Shown: positions 59,234 through 64,000 of the stretch, piece after piece | How the letters are laid out: the number at the start of each line of letters is the position of its first letter | Numbering within the stretch: position 1 is the first letter of the stretch | Source: Actinobacillus sp. GY-402 | GTDB lineage: Bacteria; Pseudomonadota; Gammaproteobacteria; Enterobacterales; Pasteurellaceae | Length of the DNA stretch: 64,000 bases | NCBI RefSeq assembly: GCF_014843355.1 | Contig: NZ_CP062137.1 | Location: 1,240,001 to 1,304,000, forward strand | Reading direction: 5' to 3' | Position numbers and translations under genes: made by a program | Notes under the pieces: model-generated | Databases searched by the model: none | What the model was told of the DNA's origin: nothing | What the model saw: only the letters and a program-made list of their open reading frames with translations

Positions 59234-61352
59234 TACCAAAGTTATCGCCTCGCTGCCGATGTTTATCGCCGTCAATATTGCGGCGTTATTGGTATGGGGA
59301 TTGGATATTTCGCAGCAAAGCATGCCGTTGGTGCTCGGCGTGATCGCCGGCGGACTGGTGGATTTGGACGATCGCTTCAGCGGGCGATTACGGAATATTT
59401 TTTATACTCTGCTCGCCTTCACGGTGTCCTCTTTTCTTTCTCAACTGCTGCTCAATCAAGGCATTTATTTCATCATCATGATGACCTTGATCACCTTTAT
59501 TTTCACCATGGTCGGCGCCGTAGGACAACGTTACAGCACCATTGCGTTCGGCACCCTTGTCGTGTCTCTGTATACCACACTCACCTATTTGCCCGAAATG
59601 CCTTGGTATCTGAATCCGATTATGATTCTGGCGGGAACCTTGCTGTATAGCTCGGTGGCAGTGATCATTCACCTGATTTTCCCCAATCGCCCGGTGCAAG
59701 ACAGCATAATGACATCTTTTCTGGCGCTGGCGGATTATCTTGATGCTAAATCGGATTTTTTTGACCCTGACGATATCGAGCAACTGGAACAAAAACAGAT
59801 TTCTCTGGCAATGAGCAACAGCCGCCTGATTGCCGCGTTCAATCATTGTCGCAACCTGTTGTTTAACCGTATGCGCAGTCAGCATCGGCATGCGCACACC
59901 AATAAAATGTTGCGCTATTATTTTACTGCGCAGGACATTCACGAACGCGCCCATTCCAGTCATGCCAATTACCAGGTTCTTGCCGGAAAACTGAAAAATT
60001 CGGATTTAATCTTCCGCATGCAACGCCTGCTGGAACTTGAAGCGCAGGCCTGTCGCGACATCGCCACGGCATTGCAGACCAACGGCGAATACCGCTACAG
60101 CCGGCGGTTGGAACGTACCGTGGCGGGCACCCATCAGTCTTTAGAATTGTACGCTCAACGCTGTCAGTCCGACGATGAAAAAAACAACCTGCAAACGATA
60201 CGCACTTTACTGGAAAATCTGCAGAATATCGATTGGCAACTACGCAATCTGGCGCAGTCTCAACACAGCGAAGAACAAAACGAACGCGCCCGGATTGATA
60301 CCGAACATATTTCCGGCTTTGGGAACATTCTCGCTCGTATCGGCAGCCATTTTACGGTGGAATCTCAGCTGTTCCGCCATGCCGTACGTTTGTCCGTTGT
60401 CGTATTTATCTGTTGCAGTCTGGTAGAAATTTTCGATTTACAGGTGGATCGCGGCTATTGGATTTTATTGACCGCCATTTTCGTTTGCCAACCTAATTAT
60501 TCCGCCACAAAAATACGGGTAAAACAACGGATTATCGGCACATTGCTGGGCGTGCTGGTCGGTTCGTGCCTGCCTTACATGGCATCCGCCTTGGAAGCCA
60601 AACTGGCGATGGTGGTCATCAGCAGCACGCTGTTTTATTTTTTCCGTACCAATAATTACAGCTTTTCAACCTTTTTCATCACCATCCAAGTCCTCGCCAG
60701 CTTTGATATTATGGGTTTCGACATTTATGACGCCACTTTACCGCGCCTGCTTGATACTTTGCTGGGTTCCGCCCTCGCATGGATTGCCGTGTCTTATATT
60801 TTTCCCGACTGGAAATATCTGCAACTGGATAAAGTCAGCCACCAGGCGATCATTCATGATGCTCAGTATTTATTGCATATCGTCGGGCAGTTGTTATTCG
60901 GCAGCGGCGATGACCTGAAATATCGCATTGCGCGCCGTCGCGCTCATGAAAGCGCCATGGCGTTAACCGCCACGCTGACGACCATGAATACCGAACCGAA
61001 AAAATACGCGCCTTACTTGCAAAAAGGTTTTAAGTTTCTGCAGATTAACACCACGTTACTGGGTTATATTTCCGCTTTGGGCGCATACCGCCGGAAAATG
61101 CGCGACATCAAACAGGATACCGATTTTCTAAGCGAGTTTTATCCTATTGCCAAACAGACCGCGTTGTTACTGGAAAAATCGGACCGAATATCCGATGCGG
61201 AATTTGAAAACCGTTACCGGCAGATAACGACGAAATTACAGCGTTATACGGAACAAAATCAGCGCAAAAATCGCCCGCACTTTAGCGTGCCGTTGCAGCA
61301 AATTCAGATGATTGCGCAGCTTCTCCCGCAATTACGGCAAGCCGTAAAATAA
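59226..61352 (+). CDS. yccS: FUSC-family inner membrane protein YccS
   Basis: The 708-residue protein has two blocks of about six membrane helices separated by a large cytoplasmic region (about 165-385), the layout of the fusaric-acid-resistance (FUSC/YccS/YhfK) family related to aromatic acid efflux proteins. QVDRGYWILLTAIFVCQPNYSATKIRVKQRIIGTLLGVLVG is the conserved second-block start. Transport is inferred from the family; no substrate is known. The start at ATG 59226 overlaps the end of yccF by eight bases. Confidence 0.9.
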   Translation: MLNTKVIASLPMFIAVNIAALLVWGLDISQQSMPLVLGVIAGGLVDLDDRFSGRLRNIFYTLLAFTVSSFLSQLLLNQGIYFIIMMTLITFIFTMVGAVGQRYSTIAFGTLVVSLYTTLTYLPEMPWYLNPIMILAGTLLYSSVAVIIHLIFPNRPVQDSIMTSFLALADYLDAKSDFFDPDDIEQLEQKQISLAMSNSRLIAAFNHCRNLLFNRMRSQHRHAHTNKMLRYYFTAQDIHERAHSSHANYQVLAGKLKNSDLIFRMQRLLELEAQACRDIATALQTNGEYRYSRRLERTVAGTHQSLELYAQRCQSDDEKNNLQTIRTLLENLQNIDWQLRNLAQSQHSEEQNERARIDTEHISGFGNILARIGSHFTVESQLFRHAVRLSVVVFICCSLVEIFDLQVDRGYWILLTAIFVCQPNYSATKIRVKQRIIGTLLGVLVGSCLPYMASALEAKLAMVVISSTLFYFFRTNNYSFSTFFITIQVLASFDIMGFDIYDATLPRLLDTLLGSALAWIAVSYIFPDWKYLQLDKVSHQAIIHDAQYLLHIVGQLLFGSGDDLKYRIARRRAHESAMALTATLTTMNTEPKKYAPYLQKGFKFLQINTTLLGYISALGAYRRKMRDIKQDTDFLSEFYPIAKQTALLLEKSDRISDAEFENRYRQITTKLQRYTEQNQRKNRPHFSVPLQQIQMIAQLLPQLRQAVK

Positions 61353-61353
61353 A

Positions 61354-61380
61354 AAAGCCCGGAGAATTCCAAGCTTTTTC
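61354..61380. terminator. Weak hairpin between yccS and the torD-like gene
   Basis: AAAAAAGC and GCTTTTTC flank an imperfect GGA/TCC inner stem. The short gap between convergent genes makes a bidirectional terminator likely, but the pairing is poor. Confidence 0.4.
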
Positions 61381-61402
61381 ATCTTTTACTTTAACGATCG
61401 GT

Positions 61403-61960
61403 TTATTCCGCTTCTTCCAGCTCATCCGCCATCGCTGCTAATATTTCGCGGGAAAGCAACGCCAGCGCGCGATAAAACGGTAAATTCGCCGCCGCTTCCA
61501 CTTTTGTTAAAAACGGATTGGCGCAAGGCAGCAAAAACTGCTCGAACAGTTCCTTTTGCGCAGAGACGGAAGCCAGATTATCTTCAATCCAGGAAGCGGT
61601 TAAAAAAACTAAACCAAAATGATCCGCACTTTCCACCGACGGCATATTGCGCGCCTGCCGGAATGCCGCAAAAGCCTCCGCGTCAACGTTGTAAGCCGAA
61701 ATTTCAACGGGCACGACATTTTTCTTGTCGCGGAACAATCGCTGATATTCTTTATCCAGCACGACGGGATCGACCGACATTTGCAGACTTTCAATAGCAG
61801 ACAGGCTTGCTTTATCCGTCTCCAGCGGCCAAATTTGCGCCAATCCTTTTTGCTGCAACCAGCTGAAAACGCCGTCAAGCACCGGATCCGTCGGCGAACG
61901 ATAAAATAAATTTCCCAGTAAACGGCTGATTAATGAAAAATTATTTATATTTTCTGACAT
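61403..61960 (-). CDS. TorD/DmsD-family molecular chaperone
   Basis: The 185-residue all-helical protein resembles TorD-family chaperones, which hold and proofread Tat-exported molybdoenzymes before cofactor insertion. The family motif E-Y-x-x-L-F is seen as KEYQRLFRDKKNVVPVEISAY, with FLTASWIEDNLAS and FYRALALLSREIL further on. No molybdoenzyme gene (torA, dmsA, napA) is in the window, so its client is unknown. It begins three bases after the recR stop and is probably cotranscribed with recR. Confidence 0.78.
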   Translation of the reverse strand: MSENINNFSLISRLLGNLFYRSPTDPVLDGVFSWLQQKGLAQIWPLETDKASLSAIESLQMSVDPVVLDKEYQRLFRDKKNVVPVEISAYNVDAEAFAAFRQARNMPSVESADHFGLVFLTASWIEDNLASVSAQKELFEQFLLPCANPFLTKVEAAANLPFYRALALLSREILAAMADELEEAE

Positions 61961-61963
61961 GAT

Positions 61964-62566
61964 TTATCCCAATTCGCGACGGCCCAAAAACGAATGGGTC
62001 AAGGTTGTGCCGTCCACCATTTCCAATTCGCCGCCTACTGGAATACCGTGAGCAATGCGGCTTACTTTAATGCCCTGTTGCATACACATTTCGGCGATAT
62101 AATTGGCCGTCGCGTCGCCTTCAACGGTGGGATTGGTCGCCAAAATGACTTCTTGAAAACGTTCGTTCTGCAAACGTTGTTGCAGCAAATCCAAACCGAT
62201 TTCCCGCGGACCGATACCGTCTAACGGCGATAAATGTCCCATTAAAACAAAATAGCGCCCGGAAAACTGCCCGGTCTGTTCAATGGCCTGAATATCCGCC
62301 GGCATTTCCACCACGCACAGCAAGCCCGAATTCCGGCGACGCGGATTATCACAAATGGCGCAGGTTTCTTCTTCCGTAAAAGTACGGCATTGGCCGCAAT
62401 GCCCGATTTTCGACATCGCATCCGTCAGAGCGCGGGCTAAATTCATGCCGCCGCTACGATCGCGTTGCAATAAATGATATGCCATACGCTGAGCGGATTT
62501 CGGTCCCACTCCGGGCAGGCAGCGCAAATGCTCAACAAGATTTTCTAACAGCGGACTGCTTTGCAT
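61964..62566 (-). CDS. recR: Recombination protein RecR
   Basis: RecR, with RecF and RecO, loads RecA at gaps. The 200-residue protein has the helix-hairpin-helix [18 protein letters not shown], the four-Cys zinc motif C-G-Q-C...C-A-I-C, and the Toprim domain ([25 protein letters not shown] block, [15 protein letters not shown]). It lies downstream of ybaB on the same strand, but a hairpin made of two uptake sequences lies between. Confidence 0.96.
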   Translation of the reverse strand: MQSSPLLENLVEHLRCLPGVGPKSAQRMAYHLLQRDRSGGMNLARALTDAMSKIGHCGQCRTFTEEETCAICDNPRRRNSGLLCVVEMPADIQAIEQTGQFSGRYFVLMGHLSPLDGIGPREIGLDLLQQRLQNERFQEVILATNPTVEGDATANYIAEMCMQQGIKVSRIAHGIPVGGELEMVDGTTLTHSFLGRRELG

Positions 62567-62595
62567 AAGATTTCCTGAAAAACAATGAAAAAATC

Positions 62596-62630
62596 GACCG
62601 CACTTTTTGAAATTAACATAAAGTGCGGTC
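62596..62630 (-). terminator. Uptake-sequence hairpin between ybaB and recR
   Basis: GACCGCACTTT (62596-62606) and AAAGTGCGGTC (62620-62630) are perfect inverse copies of the T-ending core with a 13-base loop. The minus strand continues into CGATTTTTTC. It could reduce readthrough from ybaB to recR. Confidence 0.7.
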
Positions 62631-62707
62631 TAAAAACGCAATGTTTTTACACATTGATTCGTCGGTAACGATCATCTTTCAACCTGAAGCAAGGTTGGAT
62701 TGAAAAA

Positions 62708-63037
62708 TTAAAACGGCATTTTGAAACCCGGCGGCAATGACATGCCTGCGGTCACCGAAGCCATTTTTTCTTTCTGCATTTCTTCCGCACGGCGCACGGC
62801 ATCGTTAAATGCGGCGGCAATTAAGTCTTCCAGCATTTCCTTATCTTCTTCCATCAGAGAAGGATCAATGGTGATACGACGGCAATTATGCGCACCGTTT
62901 AATGTAATTTTAACAAGCCCGGCACCGGATTCTCCCGTGACTTCAAGCTGAGCAATCTCGTCCTGCATTTTTTGCATACGTTCCTGCATTTGTTGGGCTT
63001 GTTTCATCAAGCCGCCTAATCCGCCTTTCCCAAACAT
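62708..63037 (-). CDS. ybaB: Nucleoid-associated protein YbaB/EbfC
   Basis: YbaB is a small DNA-binding dimer. The 109-residue protein has the usual [23 protein letters not shown] start, [17 protein letters not shown] and the C-terminal [13 protein letters not shown] 63037 with GGAAA upstream is chosen over an in-frame start 12 codons earlier, which adds residues not seen in the family. ybaB-recR is a widespread pair. Confidence 0.95.
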   Translation of the reverse strand: MFGKGGLGGLMKQAQQMQERMQKMQDEIAQLEVTGESGAGLVKITLNGAHNCRRITIDPSLMEEDKEMLEDLIAAAFNDAVRRAEEMQKEKMASVTAGMSLPPGFKMPF

Positions 63038-63094
63038 AATATTTCCGTTAATAACTGTTAAAGTGCCGTTCATTTAACGAACCGCACCCTCAAA

Positions 63095-63130
63095 CAAAAA
63101 GTCCGCTTAATCAACCTAAGCGAACTTTTC
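63095..63130 (-). terminator. crr terminator
   Basis: On the minus strand AAAAGTTCGCTTA and TAAGCGGACTTTTT pair with one mismatch around a short loop and continue TGTTTG, 25 bases after the crr stop. Confidence 0.85.
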
Positions 63131-63152
63131 AACAAACTTAAATCAGCAATGG

Positions 63153-63653
63153 TTATTTTTTAAGTAATAAAACTTCCGTTTCGCCTGCAATTACAGAACC
63201 AACGTGTTTTTCAATATGACTGATTTCATCCATATTAGAAATCACAATCGGCGTTAATACTGATTTTGCTTTTGATTTTAATAAATCCAAGTCAAATTTC
63301 AATATGACGTCACCGCGTTTAACGCTTTGGCCTTCCTGAGCGACACGGGTAAAACCTTCACCTTTCAACTCAACCGTATCAATACCGAAGTGAACGAATA
63401 ATTCCACACCTTCGGCAGATTCCATGGAAAACGCATGATTCGTTTCGAAAATTTTGCCGATAACGCCGTCTACCGGAGCAACGATTTCGTCGCCGGTCGG
63501 GTTAATTGCAACGCCGTCGCCTACAATTTTTTCCGAAAATACAACATCAGGAACATCTTCAATGCTTACGATTTCACCTGATAATGGTGCATATACTTTC
63601 ACTTCCACTGCTTGACTTTGTTTTGAGCCAAATAACTTAGCAAAAAAACCCAT
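63153..63653 (-). CDS. crr: PTS glucose-specific IIA component
   Basis: EIIA-Glc receives phosphate from HPr and passes it to sugar permeases; it also controls adenylate cyclase and, by inducer exclusion, permeases such as MelB and LacY in enterobacteria. The 166-residue protein has the active-site His88 in [10 protein letters not shown] and the supporting His73 in [15 protein letters not shown] precedes the ATG. It follows ptsI by 61 bases. The melB gene in this window could be one of its targets, which is inference from E. coli. Confidence 0.96.
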   Translation of the reverse strand: MGFFAKLFGSKQSQAVEVKVYAPLSGEIVSIEDVPDVVFSEKIVGDGVAINPTGDEIVAPVDGVIGKIFETNHAFSMESAEGVELFVHFGIDTVELKGEGFTRVAQEGQSVKRGDVILKFDLDLLKSKAKSVLTPIVISNMDEISHIEKHVGSVIAGETEVLLLKK

Positions 63654-63714
63654 TGTAACCTCTCCATAATGATTGAAACCTTACGTATTCTAACGCAAAA
63701 ATTTCACTTTGTAT

Positions 63715-64000
63715 CTAGTTTAATGCTTTTTCTTTTAAGAAATCATTGATTAATTTTTCGATTTCAGCCGCAGTCGGAACCTGTAACGCTTTTTCAGCCA
63801 AAATTCGGGCATCGGCAAAATTTACGTTGCGGATTAATTTCTTGATACGAGGCACGGAAATCGCACTCATACTGAATTCATCCAATCCCATCCCCAAAAG
63901 CAATAAGGTCGCGCGTTCGTCACCGGCCAACTCACCGCACATACCGGTCCATTTACCCTCGGCGTGAGAGGCGTCAATCACCTGTTTGATCAGGTTTAAT
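63715..64000 (-). CDS. ptsI: Phosphoenolpyruvate-protein phosphotransferase (EI), C-terminal part
   Basis: Only the last 94 residues are in the window; the frame is open to base 64000. The sequence [56 protein letters not shown] matches the end of enzyme I, including the C-G-E-L active-site cysteine region of the PEP-binding domain. Enzyme I autophosphorylates from PEP and starts the PTS cascade. The next gene on this strand is crr, giving the usual ptsI-crr order. Confidence 0.95.
   Translation of the reverse strand, partial: LNLIKQVIDASHAEGKWTGMCGELAGDERATLLLLGMGLDEFSMSAISVPRIKKLIRNVNFADARILAEKALQVPTAAEIEKLINDFLKEKALN

Overview
The window is a chromosomal segment of a gamma-proteobacterium of the family Pasteurellaceae, in the branch that uses the Haemophilus-type DNA uptake sequence. 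I counted about 46 perfect copies of the 9-base core AAGTGCGGT (either strand) by eye, roughly one per 1.4 kb, many with the A/T-rich flanks known for this element. Gene order repeats blocks I recall from H. influenzae (uvrC-kdsB-lpxK-msbA-rec2-dksA-pcnB-folK; rnfABCDGE-nth; glnD-map-erpA-yacL-mrcB). G+C looks higher than in H. influenzae, and a melibiose regulon and fhu operon are present, so a relative of Basfia/[Mannheimia] succiniciproducens or Actinobacillus succinogenes is plausible. The species is inference. I see no phage, insertion sequence, rRNA or CRISPR.

Layout. 1-8.8 kb (mostly minus): end of a uracil-DNA-glycosylase-like gene, uvrC, a YidB-like protein, the lipopolysaccharide genes kdsB-lpxK-msbA, and the competence channel comEC. 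9-11.5 kb (plus): dksA, pcnB (apparently starting at an ATT codon) and folK. 11.5-13.6 kb: metX with a MetJ operator, and sanA. 13.7-22 kb (plus): the Rnf electron-transport operon with a repeat-rich RnfC, nth and an NSS-family transporter. 22-25.3 kb: copA and divergent cueR sharing a MerR-type promoter. 25.3-32.1 kb: glnD and map, then erpA, yacL and mrcB. 32.3-38.6 kb: gapA, gmk, rpoZ, a shortened spoT and recG. 38.7-41.7 kb: pntAB. 42-47.7 kb: fhuCDBA hydroxamate-siderophore uptake. 47.9-52.6 kb: melibiose module (GH36 alpha-galactosidase, melB, melR). 52.6-55.8 kb: sfsA and the feo ferrous-iron operon with a 47-residue Cys-rich partner. 56.1-61.4 kb: tRNA-Ser(UGA), yccA, tusE, acyP, yccT, yccF, yccS, in the same order as in E. 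coli. 61.4-64 kb: torD-like, recR, ybaB, crr and the end of ptsI.

Most genes are housekeeping. Iron and copper handling (fhu, feo, copA/cueR, erpA) and envelope building (kdsB, lpxK, msbA, mrcB, sanA) recur. The more unusual signals are: a five-unit tandem repeat in rnfC whose units each carry an uptake-sequence-like core; a SpoT that seems to lack the roughly 80-residue helical region between TGS and the Cys-containing domain, with an uptake sequence exactly at the junction; a second, G-ending form of the uptake sequence; inverted pairs of uptake sequences serving as terminators; an ATT start for pcnB; and a mel operon whose glycosidase is GH36 instead of the E. coli GH4 enzyme.
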